Shown here piece by piece: positions 1 through 6,552 of a DNA stretch of 7,207 nucleotides. Origin of the DNA: an uncultured Treponema sp. (GTDB lineage: Bacteria; Spirochaetota; Spirochaetia; Treponematales; Treponemataceae); assembly GCA_947176045.1 (NCBI GenBank), contig CAMWPF010000072.1, positions 1 through 7,207 on the forward strand, written 5' to 3'. The position numbers and the translations under genes were made by a program. The notes beneath the pieces are model-generated. The model was not told the origin of the DNA, did not search any database, and worked only from the letters and a program-made list of their open reading frames with translations. How positions within the stretch are numbered: the first letter of the stretch is position 1; every line of letters starts with the position of its first letter.

Positions 1-1398
1 CTTGATCCCCGTGGATTCCAGAACGGTAGCCATGATGTCAAGCGAGGAGAACGTCCTGCCCTTCTGCGCCGAACGGCCGACTTCCTGCGCAGGATTGACG
101 ACGATGTCCAGAAAGCGCCGCCGTTCTGCGACGGCGTCCTTGGAAAGCGGGCTTTCCTCCCGAATGAAGTTGTTCTTCGGCGCGTCCAGATAGCAGTGGT
201 CTCCGAGGATGACGACCGTCGTATCTGAAAACCACGGCTGCCCCTCCATCCACGCCATGAAGTCCGCAATCTGCCGGTCGGCGCACTTCAGAACGTTCAT
301 CATCGGCGCGTCGAAATCGTCGGGGCAAAGCCCGCAGCGGAACCCGTACGGAAAGTGCGTGTCAACCGTCAGCATTCCGAAGAAGAACGGCTCCGGCGCG
401 GCCGCAAGCGATTCCAGCTCCATCCGCGCCATCTTGAACAGCTTCGCGTCCTCGAATCCCCAGAACACCTGATAGTCGGACGGCAGGAACCCGTTCTCCT
501 TGTACCAGACGATGTCGTGGACGGTTACGCCGTGGGATTCCAGAATCGCGTCCCTGTTCTCAAACTGCTTTTCCGAACCCATCGCAAAAACCTGCGCGTA
601 GCCCTGCTCCGCAAGGAAGTCGTTCAGCGTCTTCGCCTGCGGCAGGCAGAGCGTCCGGCCGCCGTCCATGACAAGCGGATTGAAGTACGGCAGCCCCGAC
701 AGCTTCGACAGCAGCCCGGCCGCCGTCCACGACGTGCCGTCAAGGTTGACGCCGCCGCCCGTCTGCTCCGTGCCGCTGAAATTGACGGCGGACGCGGCGA
801 GCGCCGCAAGGTTCGGAATGGGCGTCTCCTCAAACACGCCGCCGTCCGAAACCGGGACATACGACGACTCCATCGACTCCATGAAGATCATGACAAGGTT
901 CCGCCTGCGCTCCGGCGCGGCGACGCCCGCCGCTTCCGGCGGAATGTAGTTCTCTTGAAAGAAGGGGGACTCCTGCGGAGCGCGGAAAAATTCGCGGGCG
1001 ACGGCGGGATATTCCCACGCCTTCAGCATGACGGCCGCCGCGCAAAAGCTGCCAAGGAGGTATGCGCCCGACGCTGCGAGCAGCGCGTTCCGGCGGATGC
1101 GCACGCCCTTCCGCCGGAGGACAAGAAGGAGCAGCCAGAAGATGCCGGAGACGGCGAGCGAGGGAAGCACGAATCCTTTCAAAATGGACAGCGCTGTCCC
1201 CGAATCATGCCCGGACATATCCGAGCGCAGGACCAGAAAGACGGTGCGGGGCGACTGCATCGGATAATTCCTGCGCGCCCACCGCAGCGCGAACGCAGTC
1301 GCGGTCGCAAGCAGGAAGAAGAGCGCGGACAAGGCGGTGGCGGCGCACGGACGGGGGCGGTTCCTCAAGGCAGCATCCTCGCAGCGTTTCCGATGCAC
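1..1398 (-). CDS. OpgB/LtaS-like membrane phosphoglycerol-transferase family protein (sulfatase superfamily), C-terminus cut off
   Basis: The first 466 codons are visible and the frame runs open through the left edge. Three hydrophobic segments lie near residues 18-38, 75-94 and 105-125, followed by an extracytoplasmic catalytic domain. That domain shows metal-ligand Glu174 in NLVMIFMES, probable nucleophile Thr222 in LDGTSWTAAG, TVDTHFPYGF with His348, and GDHCYL with Asp400-His401. These match OpgB (MdoB), which moves phosphoglycerol from phosphatidylglycerol to periplasmic glucans, better than Gram-positive LtaS. The start is taken as GTG at 1398. It shares one base with the upstream gene's TAG and has AGGG at 1407-1410, 8 nt away. 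A TTG at 1368 with GAGG at 1377-1380 is a credible alternative, shorter by 10 residues. As last visible gene of a 2-aminoethylphosphonate operon it may transfer a phosphonate head group rather than phosphoglycerol; that is inference. The family call is firm, the substrate unknown. Confidence 0.88.
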   Translation of the reverse strand, partial: MHRKRCEDAALRNRPRPCAATALSALFFLLATATAFALRWARRNYPMQSPRTVFLVLRSDMSGHDSGTALSILKGFVLPSLAVSGIFWLLLLVLRRKGVRIRRNALLAASGAYLLGSFCAAAVMLKAWEYPAVAREFFRAPQESPFFQENYIPPEAAGVAAPERRRNLVMIFMESMESSYVPVSDGGVFEETPIPNLAALAASAVNFSGTEQTGGGVNLDGTSWTAAGLLSKLSGLPYFNPLVMDGGRTLCLPQAKTLNDFLAEQGYAQVFAMGSEKQFENRDAILESHGVTVHDIVWYKENGFLPSDYQVFWGFEDAKLFKMARMELESLAAAPEPFFFGMLTVDTHFPYGFRCGLCPDDFDAPMMNVLKCADRQIADFMAWMEGQPWFSDTTVVILGDHCYLDAPKNNFIREESPLSKDAVAERRRFLDIVVNPAQEVGRSAQKGRTFSSLDIMATVLESTGIK

Positions 1399-3239
1399 TA
1401 GCACTGCCCTATGGAATGCATATATTCGCGGAGCTTCTCCGTGAAGCGGCGCATTTCCTCCGGCAGGATGTTCCCGATGTTCGCGATGCGGAACGTATTG
1501 ATGTTTCCGAGCTTGCCCGGATAAATCGTGAACGCCCATTCCTTCGCATAGTCATGGAGCGACTCAAAGCTGTACGCCTCATTCTCCGGCTCCAGTATCG
1601 CCGTGATGAGGTGGCTCTGGTTCTCTTCCTTCACGAGCATCTTCAGCCCCATGGACTTGACAGCCTCCACCAGAATCTTCCAGCACTCCGTATAGCGCTC
1701 CGCGCGCCGTTCGACAGTCTCCGCCTTCGTCTCGATGATCGCCTGCCTGAGCGCGTAGAACGTCTGGACGGGCGGCGTGAAGCGCGTCTGCTTCGTCTTC
1801 TCGAAGTATGAATGCTGCTCGTACAGGTTCAGGTAGAAGTTCCGGACGGGAACGTCCTTCGTCTTCTCAAGCTCCGTCCGGCGGCAGATGACGAATCCGA
1901 TCCCCGCCATGCCCTGGATGTTCTTGTTCGACGTGGACGCCATGAAGTCGATGCCAAGCTCCGCAAGGTTCATCGGAATGCCGCAGTAGGAGCTTACCGC
2001 GTCCACAATCGTAACGATGCCGTGCTCCTTCGCGCGGCGGCAGATTTCGCCGATGGGATTCAAAAGGCCCGTCGTCGTCTCGTGGTGGACGCAGGCGAGG
2101 TGCGTGTATTTCTTTGATGCGAACGCCTTCTCAAGCTCCGCAAGGTCGATCGGCTCGTAGGTGGAGCTTGTGAACACGTCGAACGGAAGGCGGTGAACGG
2201 CGGCAATCTTCGCAAGGCGGCTGCCGTAGGAGCCGTTGTCGATGACCAGGAGCCGGCCGCTGTCGGGAACGACGGAGCAGACCATCGCCTCGTCCACGCC
2301 CGTCCCCGAGCAGCCGAACATGACCGCCGCATATTCTTCCGGCGGCGCGACGAACGCCGTCAGCTCCCGCGCGCACCACTCCATGAGGCTTCCGAATTCA
2401 AGCTCACGCGGACAGATGTCCGCCTGCACCTGCGCGTACTTCACACTGTCGGACGTGGACGCAGGGCCCGGATTCAGCAGCACCTCGCGGCGCACGGACA
2501 GCAGCGACTCGTTCTCCACGATGCGCGGATAGACGCGCTCCTGCGCCATCGCGAGGTGCTCCTCGCAGTCGATTTCGCGCCAGGCGTAGTACTCCACCGT
2601 GCGGACATATATCGGATGCGCGCCGCCCGCGCTCACAAAGCGCATCGCGTGCTCGTACTCCATCTTCGGAAGGTCCGCATGGTGCTCCGCCGCATACGCG
2701 CACATCGCGTCGAGCGTGCGCTTTTCCAGCCGCGTGATTCCGACAAGCTCGCCCGCCACTGTTCCGACGTCGCCGCGGACTTTCGACAGATTCCTCAGAA
2801 TTCCGCCTTCGTCCGCCTCCACGTAGACTTCGTCGCCGGAATCCGTCGCGCCGGAGGCAAGGAGGACGTTCCGATGCTGCTCGTTCAGCAGGACGCCGAG
2901 TCCGACGGCGTCGTAGATCAAGTCCGACTCAAGCACGAGGAAGTCCCCGTCCACAAGCGGCGCACAGACTTCAAGCGTCCCCATGCTGCCGGTATCGGCG
3001 TACCGTCCGTTTCTGACCGTCCTGACGACATGGTACTTTTCCGCAAGGCGGTCGTACCATTCGCTGCAATGCCCGGTTCCGATGATGATGTCCTCGATTC
3101 CAGCGGCGATCAGCTTCTGGACGGACCATTCCACGATGGCGCGCCCGCCTATTTCCAAAAATCCCTTCGGCATGGCGGCCGTCCGCCCCTTCAGCCGGGA
3201 GCCGAGCCCGCCGGCAAGAATTACAGCCTGTCGTATCAT
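1398..3239 (-). CDS. pntC-aepZ: Bifunctional CTP:2-aminoethylphosphonate cytidylyltransferase / 2-aminoethylphosphonate aminotransferase (PntC-AepZ fusion)
   Basis: A 613-residue two-domain cytoplasmic protein. Residues 1 to about 245 are a sugar-nucleotidyltransferase-like domain, with the nucleotide loop LAGGLGSRLKG at 8-18, MPKGFLEIGG at 23-32 and the acidic LESDLIYD at 103-110. From about 250 the protein is a fold-type I PLP aminotransferase, opening with LNPGPAST at 255-262. It has PLP-ring Asp413 in IVDAVSSY and the Schiff-base lysine, probably Lys439, in STSNKNIQG. The aminotransferase half should turn phosphonoacetaldehyde into 2-aminoethylphosphonate, and the N-terminal half should activate it with CTP to CMP-2-AEP. 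The same fusion is known from Treponema denticola. The frame is open 85 codons further upstream into aepY, but that part is arginine-rich shadow; ATG at 3239 gives the canonical MIRQAVILAGG start. That ATG lacks a close Shine-Dalgarno and overlaps a micro-ORF stop. It shares one base with the next gene's GTG. Confidence 0.93.
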   Translation of the reverse strand: MIRQAVILAGGLGSRLKGRTAAMPKGFLEIGGRAIVEWSVQKLIAAGIEDIIIGTGHCSEWYDRLAEKYHVVRTVRNGRYADTGSMGTLEVCAPLVDGDFLVLESDLIYDAVGLGVLLNEQHRNVLLASGATDSGDEVYVEADEGGILRNLSKVRGDVGTVAGELVGITRLEKRTLDAMCAYAAEHHADLPKMEYEHAMRFVSAGGAHPIYVRTVEYYAWREIDCEEHLAMAQERVYPRIVENESLLSVRREVLLNPGPASTSDSVKYAQVQADICPRELEFGSLMEWCARELTAFVAPPEEYAAVMFGCSGTGVDEAMVCSVVPDSGRLLVIDNGSYGSRLAKIAAVHRLPFDVFTSSTYEPIDLAELEKAFASKKYTHLACVHHETTTGLLNPIGEICRRAKEHGIVTIVDAVSSYCGIPMNLAELGIDFMASTSNKNIQGMAGIGFVICRRTELEKTKDVPVRNFYLNLYEQHSYFEKTKQTRFTPPVQTFYALRQAIIETKAETVERRAERYTECWKILVEAVKSMGLKMLVKEENQSHLITAILEPENEAYSFESLHDYAKEWAFTIYPGKLGNINTFRIANIGNILPEEMRRFTEKLREYMHSIGQC

Positions 3240-3265
3240 AGTCTTTTGCGCGGAACGAGCCGCAT
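3236..3265 (-). other. Possible 9-codon leader micro-ORF coupled to the fusion gene start
   Basis: The 37-nt gap between the aepY stop and the fusion-gene ATG holds AGAGGAGG at 3267-3274. This is the only strong Shine-Dalgarno there, and it ends 27 nt before that ATG. One base after it an ATG opens a 9-codon frame (MRLVPRKRL). Its TGA overlaps the fusion start as ATGA. Ribosomes loading at AGAGGAGG could translate the short frame and reinitiate on the fusion gene. Spacing to this ATG is tight if GGAGG pairs with 16S rRNA, but about 4 nt if the upstream GAGG pairs. No in-frame ATG, GTG or TTG for the fusion gene lies near the Shine-Dalgarno. The arrangement is seen directly; translation is inferred. 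Confidence 0.4.
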
Positions 3266-3266
3266 T

Positions 3267-3274
3267 CCTCCTCT
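3267..3274 (-). promoter_or_regulatory. Strong Shine-Dalgarno sequence far from the fusion-gene start
   Basis: AGAGGAGG lies just after the aepY stop. It is 27 nt from the fusion-gene ATG at 3239, too far for normal initiation, and 1 nt from the micro-ORF ATG at 3265. It is the best ribosome-binding signal between the two genes. Confidence 0.5.
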
Positions 3275-3276
3275 GT

Positions 3277-4419
3277 TCAGCTTTGCAGAAACGCCATGAG
3301 CGCCGCCTTGTTCTCCTGCGGCGTGGACTTCGGGCGCCCCAAATCCGCGCGGGCGCCCTTGCGCACCTTGACCTCGATGAACGCCAGCTCCTCCGAGCCG
3401 TCGGCAAACCGCTCCGCGATGCCGGACAGGATCCGCTCCAGCTCCGCGGCCGTCTCCGCCGAATGGACGCGCGGATAGCCGCACGCCGCCGCACCCTGCG
3501 GCAGGCTGATTTCCAGCCCCACCGTCGGCTGCCCGCCCACCGAATCGTGGGCGCCGTTGTTCAGCACGAAGTGGACGAGGTTCTTCGGACGCCGCGTCCC
3601 GATGGTCGCCATTCCGCCCATCTGCATGATGGAGGCGCCGTCGCCGTCGATGCAGAACACCGGCCGTCCGGCGCCCTGCATGGCGACGGACAGCGCGATC
3701 TGGGAGGCGTGCCCCATGGAGCCGACGGTGAGGAAGTCGCGCCCGTGCCCCATGCCGTGCTTCTCCCGCAGCTCGTACAGCTCCCGGCTCGCCATTCCCG
3801 TCGTCGAAACGAACGCCGCCCGTTCCGGCGCGGCGAGCATGATCCGCTCGACCGCCTCCTCCCGCGCCATCTCGGCGGAAGCGGCGCAGTCCTCCGCAAG
3901 CCTGTAGTCCGCGAACGTCCCCTTCCTGACGACAAGCGCGTACGGCGCGCTGTTCTTCCGAATGTACGCATACGCCGCGTCCAGCTGGGCGGGAAGCTCC
4001 CCCTCATCTTCCGAAAGGACGGCGTACGGAATCTGCATGGCGTCAAGCAGCGCGCACGTAACCTTTCCCTGCTTGACGTGCTGCGGCTCGTCGTGGACGC
4101 CCGGCTCGCCGCGCCAGCCGATGACTACGGCCATCGGAACCGAATAGACGTCGGGATCCGCCAGCGAAAGCAGCGGATTGACCGCGTTCCCGATGCCGGA
4201 ATTCTGCATATAGATGAGCGGAATGCGCCCCGTCGCAAAGTGGTAGCCGGAGGCGAGCGCCGTCGCCGAGCCTTCGTTGGCGGCGATGATGTGCCTGTCC
4301 GCAGGCGCGTGGTCGGTGATGTAGGCGCAGAACGACTTCAGCAGGGAGTCCGGGACGCCCGCGAAGAAGTCCGTGCCGCGCTCAATCAGAAGGTTGTAGA
4401 ACAGTTCAGGTCGAATCAT
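3277..4419 (-). CDS. aepY: Phosphonopyruvate decarboxylase (ThDP-dependent)
   Basis: This cytoplasmic enzyme decarboxylates phosphonopyruvate to phosphonoacetaldehyde, the irreversible step that pulls the unfavourable PEP mutase equilibrium forward. The 380-residue length fits the family. The N-terminal pyrimidine-binding domain opens with MIRPELFYNLLIERGTDFFAGVPDS and carries the cofactor-activating Glu49 in AANEGSATA. The C-terminal domain has the thiamine-diphosphate/Mg signature GDG at 259-261 and Asn-Asn at 287-288 in FVLNNGAHDSVGGQPT, the form typical of phosphonopyruvate and sulfopyruvate decarboxylases. The phosphonate neighbours favour the former. The ATG at 4419 follows an excellent AAGGAGGAGG at 4424-4433, which overlaps the aepX TAA. 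Only 12 nt separate the two genes, so they are co-transcribed and probably translationally linked. Confidence 0.95.
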   Translation of the reverse strand: MIRPELFYNLLIERGTDFFAGVPDSLLKSFCAYITDHAPADRHIIAANEGSATALASGYHFATGRIPLIYMQNSGIGNAVNPLLSLADPDVYSVPMAVVIGWRGEPGVHDEPQHVKQGKVTCALLDAMQIPYAVLSEDEGELPAQLDAAYAYIRKNSAPYALVVRKGTFADYRLAEDCAASAEMAREEAVERIMLAAPERAAFVSTTGMASRELYELREKHGMGHGRDFLTVGSMGHASQIALSVAMQGAGRPVFCIDGDGASIMQMGGMATIGTRRPKNLVHFVLNNGAHDSVGGQPTVGLEISLPQGAAACGYPRVHSAETAAELERILSGIAERFADGSEELAFIEVKVRKGARADLGRPKSTPQENKAALMAFLQS

Positions 4420-4431
4420 ACCGCCTCCTCC

Positions 4432-5733
4432 TTATTTCGTTCCCGGAATCAGTTCCAGAATCTGCTTGATGGGCATGCAGATGTCGTTGGCTTCCAGCGA
4501 GCGTTCGGCGCGCAGGATGGTCTCCGCGCACCTGCACATCGCCGGATACGCGGCGCGCAGCATATGGTTCGCGTAGATGATGACGTTCGCGCCCCATGCG
4601 GCAAGCTCCGCCTCCGTGAACTGGTTGTACGTCGTCGGAACGAGGACGATCGGAACGTTCTTGTACAGCGCGCGGAAGCGCATGCAGAATTCCTTGATGT
4701 CCTGCCCGCTTTTTTCCTTGGAATGAATCATCACGCCGTCCGCGCCCGCCTTGACGTACAAGTCGGCGCGTTCGAGCGCCTCGTCCACCGTGCGCCCGGC
4801 AATCAGCTCCTCAAGCCGCGCGATGATCATAAATTCCTTGGTAACCTGCGCCTTCTTTCCTTCGGCAATCTTGCGGCAGAATTCGTCCGCAGGGGCGATC
4901 TCCTGCTTCGCCTCGGTGCCGAACAGCGAATTCTTCTTCAGGCCGACCTTGTCCTCGATGATGACCGCGGAGACGCCGTTGCGCTCGAGCGTCCGCACGG
5001 TGAAGACGAAGTGCTCCGGCAGCCCGCCGGTGTCGCCGTCGTAGATGATCGGCTTCGTCGTGCATTCCAGAATGTCGGTGAGGCTTTGCAGCCTCGTCGT
5101 CAGGTCGACCGCCTCGATGTCGGGCTTGCCCTTGTCCGTGGAGTCGGTGAGCGACGACGACCACATTCCGTCGAAGCGGTGGATGCCGTCCTCCTTCTCA
5201 ACCTCCGCGCTTTCGATGATGAGGCCGGAAAGCCCGGAGTGCGCCTCCATGATGCGGACGACGGGCTTCGCCTCGATGAGGCGCCGCAGCGCCTTCATGC
5301 GGATTTCCGGCGTCGTGCCGATGCGCTTCGCGTTCTCAACCAGCGCGGAGGAGTCGATGCCGCGCGTGTACGGGATTTCGACGACCTGTCCGCCCTGCCT
5401 CTTCATGAGCGCGAAGACGTCCTCGCGCTCGCGGCTGAGCGGGCCGGACTTCCAGTCGTCGCCGTGGATGATGTAGTCGGGCTTGAGCCGCTCAAGGTTT
5501 GGGACGTAGCTCCATTCGTCCTGCGGAACGACTTCCGAAACGTTGCGGAGGTTCTGCACCACTTCGCGGCGCTGCTCGTAAGTCAGGTACGGAAGCCGCT
5601 TGTGGTTTGCAATCGCCCTGTCGGTGAGCAGTCCCACGACGACGTCCCCGTACTTCGCGCCTTCATTAATTATATTGATGATTCCCGGATGGATGATGTC
5701 TCCAGTCAGTCCGAGATATACTTTCTTTGCCAA
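4432..5733 (-). CDS. aepX: Phosphoenolpyruvate mutase with N-terminal nucleotidyltransferase-like domain
   Basis: The 433-residue enzyme rearranges phosphoenolpyruvate to phosphonopyruvate, the C-P bond-forming entry step of phosphonate biosynthesis. Residues 1 to about 135 form a cytidylyltransferase-like domain (VYLGLTGDIIHPGIINII, then YIIHGDDWK). Residues from about 145 to 433 are a PEP mutase/isocitrate-lyase-superfamily barrel with YDGDTGG at 231-237 and the mutase signature EDKVGLKKNS at 260-269. The start is TTG at 5733: AGGAGG at 5740-5745 sits 6 nt upstream and the protein then begins MAKKVYLGLTGDI. The frame stays open 78 codons upstream into the LUD gene, but those residues are shadow. 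The HxGH nucleotide-binding motif of the N-terminal domain reads HPGI here, so that domain may not transfer nucleotides. First gene of the operon, with its own predicted promoter. Confidence 0.95.
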   Translation of the reverse strand: MAKKVYLGLTGDIIHPGIINIINEGAKYGDVVVGLLTDRAIANHKRLPYLTYEQRREVVQNLRNVSEVVPQDEWSYVPNLERLKPDYIIHGDDWKSGPLSREREDVFALMKRQGGQVVEIPYTRGIDSSALVENAKRIGTTPEIRMKALRRLIEAKPVVRIMEAHSGLSGLIIESAEVEKEDGIHRFDGMWSSSLTDSTDKGKPDIEAVDLTTRLQSLTDILECTTKPIIYDGDTGGLPEHFVFTVRTLERNGVSAVIIEDKVGLKKNSLFGTEAKQEIAPADEFCRKIAEGKKAQVTKEFMIIARLEELIAGRTVDEALERADLYVKAGADGVMIHSKEKSGQDIKEFCMRFRALYKNVPIVLVPTTYNQFTEAELAAWGANVIIYANHMLRAAYPAMCRCAETILRAERSLEANDICMPIKQILELIPGTK

Positions 5734-5739
5734 AGCAAG

Positions 5740-5745
5740 CCTCCT
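5740..5745 (-). promoter_or_regulatory. Shine-Dalgarno fixing the TTG start of aepX
   Basis: AGGAGG, 6 nt before the TTG at 5733. No ATG or GTG in the aepX frame lies at a usable distance, so this site decides the start. Confidence 0.8.
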
Positions 5746-5749
5746 GAAA

Positions 5750-5772
5750 ACCGCGCGGCGTCCCGGCGCGGT
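5750..5772 (-). promoter_or_regulatory. 5' leader stem-loop of the phosphonate operon
   Basis: On the minus strand ACCGCGC (5772-5766) pairs perfectly with GCGCGGT (5756-5750) across a 9-nt loop, and three more T follow. It lies between the predicted -10 box (5779-5784) and the aepX Shine-Dalgarno (5740-5745). A transcript starting about 7 nt after the -10 box would begin almost exactly at the stem. It could protect the 5' end or act as a weak attenuator; the four-T run is short for a terminator. The pairing is visible; the role is inferred. Confidence 0.5.
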
Positions 5773-5778
5773 CTTTCC

Positions 5779-5807
5779 AGTATAGCGGAAAGGCCGGGTT
5801 GAATCCA
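5779..5807 (-). promoter_or_regulatory. Predicted sigma70-type promoter of the phosphonate operon with a palindrome over the -10 box
   Basis: On the minus strand TATACT (5784-5779) matches the -10 consensus at five of six positions. A weak -35 candidate TGGATT (5807-5802) lies 17 nt upstream, with three of six matches. The -10 box is flanked by an inverted repeat, CTTTCC (5792-5787) and GGAAAG (5778-5773), so it sits in the loop of a 6-bp palindrome that could be an operator. It lies in the 104-bp gap between the LUD gene and aepX. Confidence 0.5.
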
Positions 5808-5837
5808 GTGCCTTCCTGAAAATGGACGGAAATCCTC

Positions 5838-6476
5838 TCAGTACCCCAGCTCCTCTCCCACGAGGATGACCTTGATCCTGCCGGGAACGTGCGACGTCCG
5901 CGTGATGACAATCTGGCTGCAGATGCTGGCGGAAAGGCAGTCGCCGCACTTCCCGGTTTTGGCGCACGGCGTGTCGCAGCCGAGGCGCACGCAGTTCGGC
6001 GGAGAGGCGAAATTCCGCACGCGGCGGATTCCGTCCTCAACGGTTGCGACGACCTTGTTCATGCCGGCGATGACGACGACGGCTTCCGGGCCGTACATCA
6101 GAAAGCAGGCGCGGTTTCCCCGGCCGTCGATGTTGACAAGCTCGCCGTCAAGCGTAACTGCGTTCGCGCTCATCAGGAAGAAGTCCGCGTTGATCTGCCG
6201 CGCCTTGCATTCCTTCAGCTCCTCCGGCGTCTTGCAGCTCTCGCGGACAATCAGCTCGTGTCCGGCGGAGGCGGCCGCCTCCTTGAATCCGTTCTCGTCA
6301 ATCGTCATGGAGCCGCCGTACGCGACGGACTTCCTTCCGCCGCCCAAAAGCTCCAGAAGCTTCTCCCGCGCGTGCGCCGCGTCCCCGCAGTAGAAGCCTT
6401 CCATCTTGCGCGCCGCCATCCTCTTGATGATCGACGCGGCCTGCCGCTCGTAGAACGTCTTTTTCGGTGATGCCAT
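5838..6476 (-). CDS. LUD-domain (LutC/YkgG-family) protein with C-terminal cysteine cluster
   Basis: A 212-residue soluble protein of the LUD (DUF162) family. LutC and LutB of lactate utilisation are relatives, but this stand-alone form is of unknown function. Visible family features are VAYGGSMTIDENGF near 51-64, DGELVNIDGRGNR at 110-122, VIAGMNKVV near 135-143 and a C-terminal segment with Cys162, 167, 171, 177, 180 and 186 (CVRLGCDTPCAKTGKCGDC). It ends in the typical GRIKVILVGEELGY. The cysteines could hold a metal or Fe-S cluster; that is inferred from spacing. The ATG at 6476 has AGGAGG at 6483-6488, 6 nt away. No lutA or lutB lies next to it. It reads in the same direction as the phosphonate operon, 104 bp upstream of it, but that operon appears to have its own promoter, so the link may be incidental. 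Confidence 0.9.
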   Translation of the reverse strand: MASPKKTFYERQAASIIKRMAARKMEGFYCGDAAHAREKLLELLGGGRKSVAYGGSMTIDENGFKEAAASAGHELIVRESCKTPEELKECKARQINADFFLMSANAVTLDGELVNIDGRGNRACFLMYGPEAVVVIAGMNKVVATVEDGIRRVRNFASPPNCVRLGCDTPCAKTGKCGDCLSASICSQIVITRTSHVPGRIKVILVGEELGY

Positions 6477-6489
6477 TTCCTTCCTCCTG

Positions 6490-6512
6490 AAGGCAGGTTC
6501 CCATCCCGCCTT
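6490..6512 (-). promoter_or_regulatory. Stem-loop next to the LUD-gene Shine-Dalgarno
   Basis: In the minus-strand transcript AAGGCGGG (6512-6505) pairs with CCUGCCUU (6497-6490) over 8 bp, including one G-U pair, with a 7-nt loop. It ends 1 nt before AGGAGG (6488-6483), so it may affect ribosome access to the LUD gene. Read on the plus strand the stem has an A-C mismatch and runs into six T, a weak terminator shape. Confidence 0.4.
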
Positions 6513-6523
6513 TTTTATGGAGG

Positions 6524-6552
6524 AGTATACGCCATTTCCTCATTTCGTGCTA
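6524..6552 (-). promoter_or_regulatory. Predicted promoter of the LUD gene
   Basis: TATACT on the minus strand (6529-6524) gives a start point near 6517 and a leader of about 40 nt holding the stem-loop and AGGAGG. The -35 region at 17-nt spacing (6552-6547) is poor. It overlaps the -10 box of the divergent plus-strand gene. Confidence 0.4.

Noticed and set aside
355..3299. Long plus-strand open frames at 355-1401, 1062-1811 and 2193-3299
   Set aside because: They mirror the coding of the OpgB-like and fusion genes, are low-complexity basic and show no recognisable domain.
3240..3494. An 85-codon N-terminal extension of the fusion gene
   Set aside because: It overlaps aepY coding and is arginine/serine-rich shadow; the nucleotidyltransferase domain starts exactly at the ATG at 3239.
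2983..5802. A 939-codon plus-strand open frame opposite aepX, aepY and the fusion gene
   Set aside because: It is antisense to three clearly recognised enzymes, is extremely rich in Arg, Ala, Val and His, and has no family motif. It is a by-product of high GC at third codon positions.
5734..5967. A 78-codon N-terminal extension of aepX to an ATG at 5967
   Set aside because: It runs through the LUD gene and the predicted promoter; TTG at 5733 has an ideal Shine-Dalgarno and gives the family N-terminus.
5838..6476. Part of a lutABC lactate-utilisation operon
   Set aside because: No lutA or lutB gene is adjacent, and the stand-alone LUD protein with this cysteine tail is a different, functionally unassigned form.
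6490..6516. Plus-strand intrinsic terminator
   Set aside because: The stem has a mismatch on this strand and no plus-strand gene lies upstream to terminate, so I list it only as a leader stem-loop of the LUD gene.
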